From contig JACDBU010000087.1 of NCBI GenBank assembly GCA_013694745.1, positions 1 to 42,288 on the forward strand: 42,288 bases of DNA, in the 5' to 3' direction. The position numbers and the translations under genes are program-made. This document shows, in pieces, positions 8,522-16,650 of this stretch. Origin of the DNA: Chitinophagaceae bacterium (GTDB lineage Bacteria > Bacteroidota > Bacteroidia > Chitinophagales > Chitinophagaceae). The first letter of the stretch is position 1, and the number at the start of each line of letters is the position of its first letter. The notes under the pieces were generated by a model. That model saw only the letters and a program-made list of their open reading frames with translations, was not told the origin of the DNA and did no database searches.

Positions 8522-9796
8522 TCAATCATGTTTTTTATTTCGCATTAGCAATGCATTGTATTCATCGATCTCGTGCTGATTTAATTTTCGAGGATCCAGC
8601 ATGTCAAAAGCTTTCTCTTTTAAAGCTGCTGCCATTTTTTCAGCGAAGGGTTTATCATCTAAAAACCGTTCTGTTGCATCACTGAATTCTTTTTGTTGCG
8701 GGTGCGGAATAAGTAAACCCGTTACTTCATTTTCTATCAGTTCGCTTTGCCAGTCGATATCGTATGCAACTACTGCAACACCCCCCAAAGCTGCTTCAGA
8801 CAAGGCCCTGCCGGTATGAGGGGATAACACAACTGCTGATAAAGGTATGATCCTTGAAAGCCATTCCTGGTTTTGATTTCCCGCAAAAACAACCTGGTCA
8901 GCCACATTATAACTTATAGCCAGTTGTTTTAATTCATCCAGCATTGCCCCATCTCCTACTAGCAAGGCTTTTACATCATGGCCGTTTTTTCTCACATCTG
9001 CCAACGTTTTTAAAACATGATCGGGATGTTTCACTTTTTCCAGCCGGCCAATATAAAGTAAAAAAGAATTTGGTTTTATACCGATGTCATTCAATAATCC
9101 CGTTCCATCTTTCCTGTTCTTAGGATCTGTAAAATGTCCTTCATACAAAAGATTTCCATAACGGAATATGGTACTGTTTTCTTTTCTTGCACCATTGGCC
9201 AACGCAAAATTGAGGTTATCATAATTAGCGCCGGCTACAAGGTTAGCGCGAGAAAAAACAAAATGCTCAACCCTTTTTTCAATATTGCGGTTAAAGAAAA
9301 GGCGTTTTTGCATAGGCCTGCCGGTTGTTTCAAAAACTTTGTCGTGGTTGCCGCCAACCCGCACCACCAATGGTATTTTACACACGCGCGCTAACAGCCA
9401 TCCAAACAACCCGAGGTATAATGGATCACCAACCCGTACAACTGAAATCTTTTCTTTTTTTATTAGGCGCCTTAATGTAAAAAACAAACCTGTTTGCGAG
9501 GCCAGGAAATTTAAAGGAAAAATATTTTTTAGCCATGCATACCGGCCGATCTTTCCTTCAATAAAAGTATGCCTTGCAGAAAGTGTATGCCATTGTGCTT
9601 TACCATATTTTGATGCCCATGCATCAGTAGTAATAATGGTAGCGAAAGGATGAACCGTCCAAACATGTTCAAAATATCCATCCAGGTCGCGGCAAGTAAC
9701 AGAATTTAAAATGCCCCGTTTCTCAATATCTTCCAGTGTATAGGAAGTATCGAGGGCAATTAATTTTTTAGGTAAACTTTTTTCCTGTGAAGACAT
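8522..9796 (-). CDS. GT4 glycosyltransferase
   Basis: A 424-residue predicted GT-B glycosyltransferase. The N-terminal half has an acceptor-type domain (KKEKISVVRVGDPLYLGLFG, VVRVGGNHDKVFE). The C-terminal half shows the donor-binding pattern: FLLYIGRLEKVKHPDHVLK, LLVGDGAMLDELKQLA, then GRALSEAALGGVAVVAYD with the conserved glutamate. It is longer than many relatives because of an extended N-terminus. It lies 25 bases downstream of the aminotransferase gene and is probably co-transcribed. Its role in extending the glycan repeat is inferred; sugar specificity is unknown. Confidence 0.88.
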   Translation of the reverse strand: MSSQEKSLPKKLIALDTSYTLEDIEKRGILNSVTCRDLDGYFEHVWTVHPFATIITTDAWASKYGKAQWHTLSARHTFIEGKIGRYAWLKNIFPLNFLASQTGLFFTLRRLIKKEKISVVRVGDPLYLGLFGWLLARVCKIPLVVRVGGNHDKVFETTGRPMQKRLFFNRNIEKRVEHFVFSRANLVAGANYDNLNFALANGARKENSTIFRYGNLLYEGHFTDPKNRKDGTGLLNDIGIKPNSFLLYIGRLEKVKHPDHVLKTLADVRKNGHDVKALLVGDGAMLDELKQLAISYNVADQVVFAGNQNQEWLSRIIPLSAVVLSPHTGRALSEAALGGVAVVAYDIDWQSELIENEVTGLLIPHPQQKEFSDATERFLDDKPFAEKMAAALKEKAFDMLDPRKLNQHEIDEYNALLMRNKKHD

Positions 9797-9821
9797 AGGT
9801 GGCCGGCAAAATCGTTCGTGA

Positions 9822-10931
9822 TCAATATTGATTTAAACAATTTATTACAGTGCTTACTTCATCATCTGTTAACTCTGCAAACATGGGCAGGGACACACAA
9901 TGCGCAGCGAGGTATTCAGCATTTGGGAAATCACCTTCTTTATATCCCAGGTTATCATAGGCTTTCTGCAAATGGCAGGGCACAGGATAATGTAAGGCAG
10001 GATAAATGTCGTGCTGATTTAAGTACTTCATAAATCCATCGCGGTCTTCAACGGTTACAACAAACAAATGATATACTGAGCCAGACCAGTCGGGCTGTGC
10101 CTGCATTTTTATTTTAGAATTATTTACTTCCTGCTGGTAAAGGGCTGCAATTTCTCTTCTCCTGTTATTCCATCCGCCCAGGTATTTTAATTTTACTTTC
10201 AGTGATGCCGCTTCCAGTCCGCCCATGCGCATATTAAATCCAATTTCATCATGGTAATAGCGAACCACTGAACCGTGGTTTCTTAAACTTTGCAAATGCG
10301 TATAATATTTTTCATTGTTGGTAGTGATACCACCTGCCTCTCCGCACGCTCCTAAATTTTTACCCGGGTAAAAACTAAAGCAGGCCATCTCTCCAAAACC
10401 CCCGACAGGTGTTCCTTTATACGTTGCACCCTGCGCCTGTGCTGCGTCTTCCAATAAATACAAGTTATGTTTTTCACAGAGTTTTTTTACACCATCAATG
10501 TCAAATGGTTGTCCGTATAAATGAACGCCGATTATGGCTTTTGTTTTTGAAGAGATTTTTTCTTCAATTTTAGCCGGGTCTATTTCCCAGGTATCGCTTG
10601 TACAATCAACAAATATAGGAATGGCCCCGGTATAGGATACGCCCCAGGCAGTTGCTATGAAAGTATTGGCAGGTATTATCACTTCATCTCCCACACCAAT
10701 TCCTAAACACAAAAGCGCAAGGTGTAAAGCGGAAGTTCCGTTATCAAGACCAACAGCATATTTTGTATGGCAAAAGGTTGCAAAGGGTTTTTCAAAATCC
10801 TCAACAAAAGAGCCTCCGGAAAAAGCGGTTTGGTCATACACTTTTTCGAAGGCTTCAAAAACTTCTTTCTTAATAAGCTGGTGTTGTTTTTTGAGATCAA
10901 GACAAGCTATTTTATTCTTAGTAAGTAACAT
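9822..10931 (-). CDS. DegT/DnrJ/EryC1 sugar aminotransferase (module 1)
   Basis: PLP-dependent enzyme that aminates a keto-sugar nucleotide, normally with glutamate as donor. The 369 residues include DNGTSALHLAL (cofactor phosphate region), EDAAQAQGA near 161-169 (PLP ring contacts) and [11 protein letters not shown] with the Schiff-base lysine at about 191. It follows the acyltransferase at 10943 by 11 bases, and the repeat evidence shows both once stood directly after the gfo gene now at 16589, so dehydrogenase, N-acyltransferase and aminotransferase would act on one sugar. WbpB/WbpE/WbpD-like chemistry (a UDP-2,3-diamino-uronate) is a reasonable guess. An FdtB/QdtB-type role is the alternative. 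Confidence 0.88.
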   Translation of the reverse strand: MLLTKNKIACLDLKKQHQLIKKEVFEAFEKVYDQTAFSGGSFVEDFEKPFATFCHTKYAVGLDNGTSALHLALLCLGIGVGDEVIIPANTFIATAWGVSYTGAIPIFVDCTSDTWEIDPAKIEEKISSKTKAIIGVHLYGQPFDIDGVKKLCEKHNLYLLEDAAQAQGATYKGTPVGGFGEMACFSFYPGKNLGACGEAGGITTNNEKYYTHLQSLRNHGSVVRYYHDEIGFNMRMGGLEAASLKVKLKYLGGWNNRRREIAALYQQEVNNSKIKMQAQPDWSGSVYHLFVVTVEDRDGFMKYLNQHDIYPALHYPVPCHLQKAYDNLGYKEGDFPNAEYLAAHCVSLPMFAELTDDEVSTVINCLNQY

Positions 10932-10942
10932 AAAAAATTATT

Positions 10943-11434
10943 TTAATCAACGTATTTAATAATGCGTGCGGGATTACCTGCCACCACTGCCTTTGAAGGC
11001 ACATCTTTTGTGACCATGGAACCCGCGCCCACAATGGCTTTTTTACCAATTGTGATGCCGCATAAAATAGTAACACTGGAACCGATGGATGCGCCTTCTT
11101 CAATATTTGTATCAACACATACCCAGTCATCTTCAGTTTGCAGGGCGTTATTTTCATTAGTTGCCCGCGGAAATTTATCATTGATGAAAGTAACATTGTG
11201 GCCGATAAAAACATTATCGGCAATATGTACGCCTTCACAAATAAAACTATGGCTTGAGATCTTACAGTTTTGTCCTATGCTGGCTCCTTTTTGAATTTCT
11301 ACAAAGGCGCCTACTTTGGAGTTGTTGCCAATGCTGCATCCATACGCATTCACAAAATCAAAAATTTTTACATTTTCGCCTACAGATACATTTTTCAGGC
11401 TCTGCTTCTCCGTTTGAACATTCAATATTTCCAT
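10943..11434 (-). CDS. Left-handed beta-helix sugar N-acyltransferase (module 1)
   Basis: Predicted trimeric hexapeptide-repeat acyltransferase that acetylates the amino group of a nucleotide amino sugar using acetyl-CoA. The 163-residue protein is almost wholly made of hexapeptide repeats from about residue 20 (VGENVKIFDFVNAYGCSIG, IGHNVTFINDKFPRA, IGSSVTILCGITIG) and ends VPSKAVVAGNPARIIKYVD, the common terminus of WbpD/FdtC-type enzymes. Its first ~52 codons are duplicated, in damaged form, at 16423-16579. It sits between a relic of the gfo gene's 3' end and the aminotransferase, 11 bases from the latter. Substrate is inferred from neighbours. Confidence 0.88.
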   Translation of the reverse strand: MEILNVQTEKQSLKNVSVGENVKIFDFVNAYGCSIGNNSKVGAFVEIQKGASIGQNCKISSHSFICEGVHIADNVFIGHNVTFINDKFPRATNENNALQTEDDWVCVDTNIEEGASIGSSVTILCGITIGKKAIVGAGSMVTKDVPSKAVVAGNPARIIKYVD

Positions 11435-11503
11435 TAATTTTTTTAATTAAGTTTTACTTCCATACCGTTATTTTTTATCGATTGTTGGGATGCCTCTAAT
11501 ATC
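11271..11503 (-). repeat. ~230-bp direct repeat, copy A
   Basis: This segment matches 16423-16650 in the same orientation. Aligned by eye there are about 13 mismatches in about 222 shared positions, plus three small indels (a 9-base segment present only here, and shorter T runs here by 2 and 1 bases). It spans the 5' third of the intact acyltransferase gene, the 8-base intergenic gap and the last 20 codons of a gfo-type gene. The match stops at 11503, where the AT-rich cassette begins. A is the copy with the intact acyltransferase and the truncated gfo. Confidence 0.92.
11443..11503 (-). pseudogene. 3' relic of the gfo dehydrogenase gene
   Basis: On the minus strand these bases encode EASQQSIKNNGMEVKLN and a stop. 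This is the C-terminus of the intact dehydrogenase at 16589 (EASEQSIKNNGIEVKLN) with two substitutions. Everything upstream of that tail is missing and replaced by unrelated AT-rich sequence. It lies 8 bases before the acyltransferase ATG, matching the 9-base spacing in the other copy, so it marks the original operon junction. Confidence 0.9.
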
Positions 11504-11838
11504 AAAGGATTTTATTTTTATAATCCTTTTAACTAAAAAATTAATTACTAAATCAGGCACCAATATCCATACCCTATAATACTTTTTTTGATCATAAAAA
11601 TTTTCGGCGAAGGTAAATAAACTTCCCTTGTTTACGCTCATAAGCAAAACAATATTTGAAAGCTTGAGAATATATCCAGAAACTACGCGATTCAATTTAA
11701 GACCGTGTTGTACTGAGCTAATCCCGAATTTTTTAATCAATCATTTCTTAAAATAAGAAATTGGGCAAGCTCATAAATGATTATTTCTTTTAAATCAGGA
11801 GATTTGTGAAAGCTTTTGAACGTGAACTATTATCAAGT
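11504..11838 (-). pseudogene. Unidentified decayed coding remnant at the cassette end
   Basis: This stretch between the GT4 gene and the gfo relic has no intact gene. Two short minus-strand reading segments in different frames look protein-like: one ending IIIYELAQFLILRND before a TGA near 11741, and one from 11740 containing FYDQKKYYRVWILVPDLV, which runs into the gfo relic out of frame and stops at 11468. They may be frame-shifted parts of one gene cut off by the cassette boundary. I do not recognise the family, and chance open frames in AT-rich DNA cannot be excluded. Confidence 0.35.
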
Positions 11839-13017
11839 TTATTTATGTCTGTACCCTTTTTTTAAAAAGAATTTTAATTGAATTCTGGTAGCTTCAAAAA
11901 GTAAAAGATCTAAAGTAGAAAATTTCAAAGTATCGTCAGCTCCCTTTTTAAATGCCTTTATGAATAGTTCTGCAACATTTTCAACTGCATAATAAGCAGC
12001 TTTCTTTAAAGATAATTCTCTTTCTCTTTGATATGCTTCGGGTGTAAGGTTGCAGAGATTGTATAAAGATTCCTCATAAGGTATGGTACGTAAATCTTCT
12101 CCGGGTTCACCTAAAATATTATTTGGCAATCTTCCAAGCAGATCATAACTATCATTTTCCTCATCAATAATAGCAACAAGTGATGGCAACCCAATACCTG
12201 CCGCCTCTCCAACGGTAGTACCCATTCCAATAAAGCAATATGCATCCTTTATGATATTATTTATTTCTGAATAGGGGATTGTTCCATAGAAAATTACGTT
12301 CTTCTGCATTTTTAAGTTTGCAACCAACTTTTTTAGCTTGTCATATTCATGGCCCTCTCCAATTATATGGTATGTAAGTTTTAAACCGGTGGTATCATTT
12401 AATTTTTTTATAGCTTTAACAACCCCGAAAGGGTAAGGCTTAAATGCCGTAATTCTGCCAACAGATACGATCTTATTTTTCTCATAGTTATCACTGAGCG
12501 GCTTTTTGTTAATGATCATTGGGAGAGGTATTATGGAAGAATCATCAAAATTTAAATTGTAATATTCATGATGAGATTTTCTACATGCATCATCCATAAA
12601 AATCAAATTAGCAGGGTGTGTATTTTTTATAATTTTTGTATAAAGATATTCCTGGTAATTGTTAATAAAATACGTAGGGATCATAAATTGCCTGGGATGA
12701 TATACCCCTATAAAAATTTTAGCTGTTTTAAAATATAATTTTTTTAACCGGTGGGCTGTAATTGCATCATAGCTTGTGAGGCAATATATAATATCAAAAT
12801 CAAGGTTTTTGTAAAATGATTCATATTCTTTTAAATTCCATTTATTAATGGGTAATATTTTATGCTTTGAACCATACGAATCTATAATTTCACTTTCGCC
12901 GTATTTTGAAAGATAACAATCATATCCATTGTTGTTAAAATAAGAAAAAAGACGACCCGCCAGTGTTACCGTGCCATGTATATTTGTTATAATTTCTTTT
13001 AGTAGTAAAATTTTCAT
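11839..13017 (-). CDS. GT4 glycosyltransferase (cassette)
   Basis: A 392-residue putative GT-B glycosyltransferase. The N-terminus MKILLLKEIITNIHGTVTLAGRL is the usual first strand-loop-helix. The donor domain starts at about 190 with NKIVSVGRITAFKPYPFGVV, continues with YHIIGEGHEYDKLKKLV, and has GTTVGEAAGIGLPSLVAI in the position of the E-x7-E segment. Codon use is markedly AT-rich, like the rest of the cassette. It follows the Wzx-like gene by 29 bases and is the last intact gene of the cassette. It probably transfers a sugar specific to the glycan encoded by the cassette; specificity is unknown. Confidence 0.82.
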   Translation of the reverse strand: MKILLLKEIITNIHGTVTLAGRLFSYFNNNGYDCYLSKYGESEIIDSYGSKHKILPINKWNLKEYESFYKNLDFDIIYCLTSYDAITAHRLKKLYFKTAKIFIGVYHPRQFMIPTYFINNYQEYLYTKIIKNTHPANLIFMDDACRKSHHEYYNLNFDDSSIIPLPMIINKKPLSDNYEKNKIVSVGRITAFKPYPFGVVKAIKKLNDTTGLKLTYHIIGEGHEYDKLKKLVANLKMQKNVIFYGTIPYSEINNIIKDAYCFIGMGTTVGEAAGIGLPSLVAIIDEENDSYDLLGRLPNNILGEPGEDLRTIPYEESLYNLCNLTPEAYQRERELSLKKAAYYAVENVAELFIKAFKKGADDTLKFSTLDLLLFEATRIQLKFFLKKGYRHK

Positions 13018-13046
13018 TCCAAAAAAAACTAAGGGTTTTTAAAAAA

Positions 13047-14291
13047 CTAAAATAAATATTTTCTCATAACCATGATCATCATAATCCAGTATAGAAGATA
13101 GTTCAATGCAAACGCATAAGAGCTGCCTATTAGCCCGAAATTATTTAAAAATAGCCTGGTGAATATTATAAGACTTATGGTAAATACCACTTCAGTAATT
13201 ATAAATGTTTTGATCATAGCTTTTGCAAGCATTAGGTAAGCTAATAACCAACTACCGATTTTAAAAAAATCTCCAAGCAATTGAAAGAGAAAAAGTTCCT
13301 TCATTGGTGTAAATGAATCTGTAAAAACAAGTTTTATAATTATAGCTCTGCACAAAAACATGCCAATTGCAAGGCAACCAACTATAGGTAAAACAATTTT
13401 ATATCCCCTTATTATTTCCTTTTTTATTTCATGGTTTTCTTTGAGGCTCGAGAGTGTGGGAAGGTAATAAACACCCAATATTGTGGTAATAAATAAAAGA
13501 TAGTAATCAGAAATCCTGGTCATAGCCTGCCAATATCCGGCCTGTGTAATACTTAAATGTTTGATGATGTAATCCCTGACAAAGAGTTGGCTTACAGGAC
13601 TTAAGGCGCCGCTTACAACATTCATTAATGTATAGGATAGCAATAGCAATAAAATAGGTTTATTAAAATGCTTTAATGATGGGTATATTGATAAACCATG
13701 AATCCTTTGAAACACGATCAGATTTATTACAAAAAGAGTTAACGCTGTAAAATTAGCAGCTATAAGAACTCCCGTTACACCCAATATATTAGCAAATGAA
13801 ACTGTAAATATTATACCTAGTAAGGCCCCGGATGTATTTACAATGGTAAGCTTTTTAATTTCTTTTATCCCGTTGAGAATTGAGGAAGAAAGAAGATTTA
13901 AAGAAATAAGTATTAAGAAGCTTCCGAATAAAACATAAACCTTCCAATAATCAGGACTATGAAATGCTTTTATTGAAAGGAAACGACTTAAAATAATAAC
14001 AATTATTCCGGTAAATAATGACGAAATAATAACCGTAGTAATTGCAGTTGTTATAACCTGCTGTCTTTTATAAACATCTTCTTTAAACTGGGCAAGGTAT
14101 TTTGTAACTCCTACCGTAATTGATGCTGTACCTGCGAGGGTAAAAAGTGCTGTTGTATTTTGAAATTGCCCCAACTGTGCTACGCCAGCCGGGCCTATTT
14201 TAATTGCAATAACCTTAATTAAAATAAAGCCACTTAAAAACGTAATTGCCGTTGATATAGAGGTATAAAACGAAGTTTTTATAAGGTTCAC
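13047..14291 (-). CDS. Wzx/WzxE-type lipid-linked oligosaccharide flippase
   Basis: Predicted inner-membrane flippase moving undecaprenyl-diphosphate-linked repeat units to the periplasm. The 414-residue protein is almost entirely hydrophobic, with about twelve predicted spans. Its opening LIKTSFYTSISTAITFLSGF followed by KIGPAGVAQLGQFQN is close in pattern to the WzxE/O-antigen translocase subfamily, which is often encoded beside Fuc4NAc or Fuc3NAc genes. The start codon is GTG at 14291, one base after the aminotransferase stop, so translation is probably coupled. Its position directly after the FdtA/C/B-like trio suggests it exports the glycan containing that sugar. Confidence 0.86.
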   Translation of the reverse strand: MNLIKTSFYTSISTAITFLSGFILIKVIAIKIGPAGVAQLGQFQNTTALFTLAGTASITVGVTKYLAQFKEDVYKRQQVITTAITTVIISSLFTGIIVIILSRFLSIKAFHSPDYWKVYVLFGSFLILISLNLLSSSILNGIKEIKKLTIVNTSGALLGIIFTVSFANILGVTGVLIAANFTALTLFVINLIVFQRIHGLSIYPSLKHFNKPILLLLLSYTLMNVVSGALSPVSQLFVRDYIIKHLSITQAGYWQAMTRISDYYLLFITTILGVYYLPTLSSLKENHEIKKEIIRGYKIVLPIVGCLAIGMFLCRAIIIKLVFTDSFTPMKELFLFQLLGDFFKIGSWLLAYLMLAKAMIKTFIITEVVFTISLIIFTRLFLNNFGLIGSSYAFALNYLLYWIMMIMVMRKYLF

Positions 14292-14292
14292 C

Positions 14293-15396
14293 TTATTGAT
14301 AAATGTTTAGCACCTTTATTATTTCTGAAACTTCGTCATGAGAAATAATATTACTTATAGGTAATGATAAAATTGTGGAATGTATTCTTTCGCTTAAAGG
14401 AAAGCTTTTGTCTTGCCAATAAGAATAAGCTTTTTGATGATGCGGCGGAATTGGATAATGTATCATTGTTTCAATTCCATTATTTTTTAAATACAATTGA
14501 AGCTCATCCCTTTTATTTGTGCGTATTGTAAATAAATGCCACACATGTGCATTGGGATGATATGCTTCAGGTAAAATAATTTTTTCGTTTTTTATCTCAG
14601 TAAGATATCTCTGTGCAATTTGCCGGCGGTATGCATTATCCTCGGTAAGGTGCTTAAGTTTTATTGAAAGCATCGGGGCCTGTAATTCATCTAACCTGCT
14701 GTTAATACCTATGTATAAGTTTTCATATTTTTTATGAGATCCATAATTCCTTAATGCTTTAATTATTTCCGCAAGTTCGTGGTCGTTTGTTGTAATGCCC
14801 CCTCCATCACCTAATGCCCCCAAATTTTTTCCCGGGTAAAAGCTGAAACCACTTGCATCTCCCAGGTTTCCACTTTTTTTACCATTAAAATATACTGCAC
14901 CATGAGATTGAGCACTGTCTTCTATAACTTTTAAATTATGCTTTTTAGCTATTGTATTTATTGCATCCATATCACAAAGCTGGCCGTAAAGATGTACAGG
15001 CAAAATTGCTTTTGTAAGGGAAGTTATTTTACTCTCAATCAATGTTGCATCTATAAGGTATGTTTTAATATTTGGCTCACACAAAACAGGAATAAGGCCT
15101 GCTTTTGATATGGCGATTATACTGGCGATGTAGGTATTAGAAGGTACAATTACTTCATCACCTTCTTTTATAACCCCCATTTGCTTATAACCTTCTAAAA
15201 TCAAAATAAGTGCGTCTAATCCATTGGCAGTTCCAATACAATATTTGGCACCACAATATTGAGCAAATTCACTTTCAAAAGCTTCTACCTCTTTACCAAG
15301 TATAAACCAGCCGCTTTTTAAAACCCTGTTGAATGCAGCAGTAAATTCTGCATTGTAAAATGCGTTTATCTTTTGTAAGTCGAGAAATTTTATCAT
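14293..15396 (-). CDS. DegT-family aminotransferase, FdtB/QdtB-like (cassette)
   Basis: Probable dTDP-3-keto-6-deoxyhexose 3-aminotransferase, PLP-dependent. The sequence includes [13 protein letters not shown] (phosphate-binding region), [11 protein letters not shown] and [17 protein letters not shown] with the PLP lysine, a pattern common in FdtB/QdtB enzymes. The ATG at 15396 gives 367 residues starting [15 protein letters not shown], the usual family opening; an in-frame TTG four codons earlier is a weaker start. It follows the acyltransferase at 15417 by 20 bases. Together with the FdtA-like gene it defines the dTDP-3-amino-3,6-dideoxyhexose route. Fuc3N versus Qui3N cannot be decided from sequence by eye. 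Confidence 0.87.
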   Translation of the reverse strand: MIKFLDLQKINAFYNAEFTAAFNRVLKSGWFILGKEVEAFESEFAQYCGAKYCIGTANGLDALILILEGYKQMGVIKEGDEVIVPSNTYIASIIAISKAGLIPVLCEPNIKTYLIDATLIESKITSLTKAILPVHLYGQLCDMDAINTIAKKHNLKVIEDSAQSHGAVYFNGKKSGNLGDASGFSFYPGKNLGALGDGGGITTNDHELAEIIKALRNYGSHKKYENLYIGINSRLDELQAPMLSIKLKHLTEDNAYRRQIAQRYLTEIKNEKIILPEAYHPNAHVWHLFTIRTNKRDELQLYLKNNGIETMIHYPIPPHHQKAYSYWQDKSFPLSERIHSTILSLPISNIISHDEVSEIIKVLNIYQ

Positions 15397-15416
15397 GTTA
15401 CTATTCAACCGTTAAA

Positions 15417-15899
15417 TTAATATCTTTCAATAATATTCCCTTTATCATCAACTTTACCTTTTACCCTGCCCGGGTTACCAGAAATGCAAGCATAAGAAGG
15501 TACATTTCTAGTTACTACACTGCCTGCGCCTATCATAGCATATTCGCCAATTGTTATACCCCCAAGTATAGTGGCATTTGCGCCGATTGATGCACCCCTT
15601 GATATTATTGTAGATTGATATGCATCAGGATACTGTTTAGATTTGGGATATTTATCATTTGTAAAAGTTACATTAGGGCCTATAAAAACCTGATCTTCTA
15701 TCCTTATCCCATCCCATAAATACACACCACTTTTAATAGTTACATTATCACCAATAACAACATCGTTCTCAATAAAAGTATGGCAATTGATGTTGCAGTT
15801 TTTTCCGATAACAGCACCGGGTAATATTACAGCAAACTGCCATACAAAAGTACCGGTACCAATTTGAATAGATTGCACATCAGCAGTTGGATGTATCAT
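15417..15899 (-). CDS. Left-handed beta-helix N-acyltransferase, FdtC/QdtC-like (cassette)
   Basis: Predicted trimeric acyltransferase that acetylates the 3-amino group of the dTDP-amino sugar. The 160 residues are mostly hexapeptide repeats from residue 10 ([55 protein letters not shown]) and end [20 protein letters not shown]. Its start overlaps the upstream ketoisomerase stop by 4 bases. It is a paralogue of the acyltransferases at 10943 and 24470, which share the same fold and terminal GNP motif. Function is assigned from fold plus neighbours. Confidence 0.87.
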   Translation of the reverse strand: MIHPTADVQSIQIGTGTFVWQFAVILPGAVIGKNCNINCHTFIENDVVIGDNVTIKSGVYLWDGIRIEDQVFIGPNVTFTNDKYPKSKQYPDAYQSTIISRGASIGANATILGGITIGEYAMIGAGSVVTRNVPSYACISGNPGRVKGKVDDKGNIIERY

Positions 15900-16291
15900 T
15901 TTATGGATTGAAATATTGTATAATCTCTGATATAATCATCTTCCCGGTAAGCCATATTTGCAATACACATTTGAACTGCATTATGGCTATACTTCATAAT
16001 ATGCCAGCAATATGGCGGAAGATATATTCCTTCATCTGCATTTTCTAAAATAAATCTTTGTTCATCTTCACCGGGCATTTGAGTAGTTACTATAATTTTC
16101 CCTGAAACGGCAATAAGAATTTGTGCAAGATCATGATGGGCATGGCCGCCTCTTTCAACATTTTCCGGTGTAAAGTATGTCCAGTAAATTCTTTTAACTT
16201 CAAAAGGCAAGTCATCATTTTCTGCAACAGAAATATATCCCTGGATGCTATTTCCAATTTTGGGGAATTTTATAATATGCGGCTTGTTCAT
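15896..16291 (-). CDS. FdtA/QdtA-like dTDP-4-keto-6-deoxyglucose 3,4-ketoisomerase
   Basis: Predicted cupin enzyme that moves the keto group of dTDP-4-keto-6-deoxyglucose from C4 to C3, the branch step towards Fuc3NAc or Qui3NAc. The 131-residue length matches FdtA. The motif [14 protein letters not shown] at about 46-59 supplies the conserved histidines of the family, and the Tyr/Trp-rich WTYFTPENV and [12 protein letters not shown] segments fit the cupin core. It is the first intact gene of the cassette, one base after an unidentified 3' remnant, and overlaps the acyltransferase by 4 bases. FdtA (galacto product) and QdtA (gluco product) differ subtly and are not separated here. Confidence 0.87.
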   Translation of the reverse strand: MNKPHIIKFPKIGNSIQGYISVAENDDLPFEVKRIYWTYFTPENVERGGHAHHDLAQILIAVSGKIIVTTQMPGEDEQRFILENADEGIYLPPYCWHIMKYSHNAVQMCIANMAYREDDYIRDYTIFQSIK

Positions 16292-16292
16292 T

Positions 16293-16422
16293 TTATCCGG
16301 TTATTTGTGTTAAATATTCCCATATCAACTCTTTTTCAAACTCTCTGCCTGTTGCATTAATTGTTCTTATTGATGAAATCTATACGTCATGCAACTTCTT
16401 CAGGGCAGCTAATCTTAGATCC
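16293..16422 (-). pseudogene. Unidentified 3' gene remnant with in-frame amber
   Basis: From the repeat boundary a single minus-strand frame reads DLRLAALKKLHDV, a TAG at 16380-16382, then ISSIRTINATGREFEKELI and EYLTQITG, ending in TAA one base before the ketoisomerase ATG. The tight spacing looks like a normal operon junction, so this is probably the C-terminal end of a gene that once preceded the ketoisomerase. I do not recognise the family. The upstream part was lost at the junction with repeat copy B. Confidence 0.45.
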
Positions 16423-16579
16423 TGTCCTATGCCGGCTCCTTTTTTTGGATCTCTACAAAGGCGCCTACTTTGGTGTTGTTACCTAAGTTGCATCCATACG
16501 CATTCACTAAATCAAAAATTTTTACATCAGATACATTTTTCAGGCTCTGCTTCTCCGTTTGAACATTCAATATTTCCAT
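16423..16579 (-). pseudogene. 5' fragment of the module-1 acyltransferase gene
   Basis: Starting at the ATG (16579) this fragment repeats the opening of the intact gene at 10943-11434 (MEILNVQTEKQSLKNVS). It carries a 9-base in-frame deletion, and further on a T run lengthened by two bases (7 versus 5), which shifts the frame. It stops matching after ~52 codons, where unrelated sequence starts. It is not expected to make a working enzyme. Confidence 0.92.
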
Positions 16580-16650
16580 TAATTTTTTTTAATTAAGTTT
16601 TACTTCTATACCGTTATTTTTTATCGATTGTTCAGATGCCTCTAACATCT
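16423..16650 (-). repeat. ~230-bp direct repeat, copy B
   Basis: Partner of 11271-11503 in the same orientation, about 94% identical by eye. It comprises the 5' fragment of the acyltransferase gene, the 9-base gap and the last ~20 codons of the intact gfo gene. The match ends at 16650 inside gfo and at 16423 beside the unidentified remnant. Copies A and B are offset by about 5.15 kb. Confidence 0.92.
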
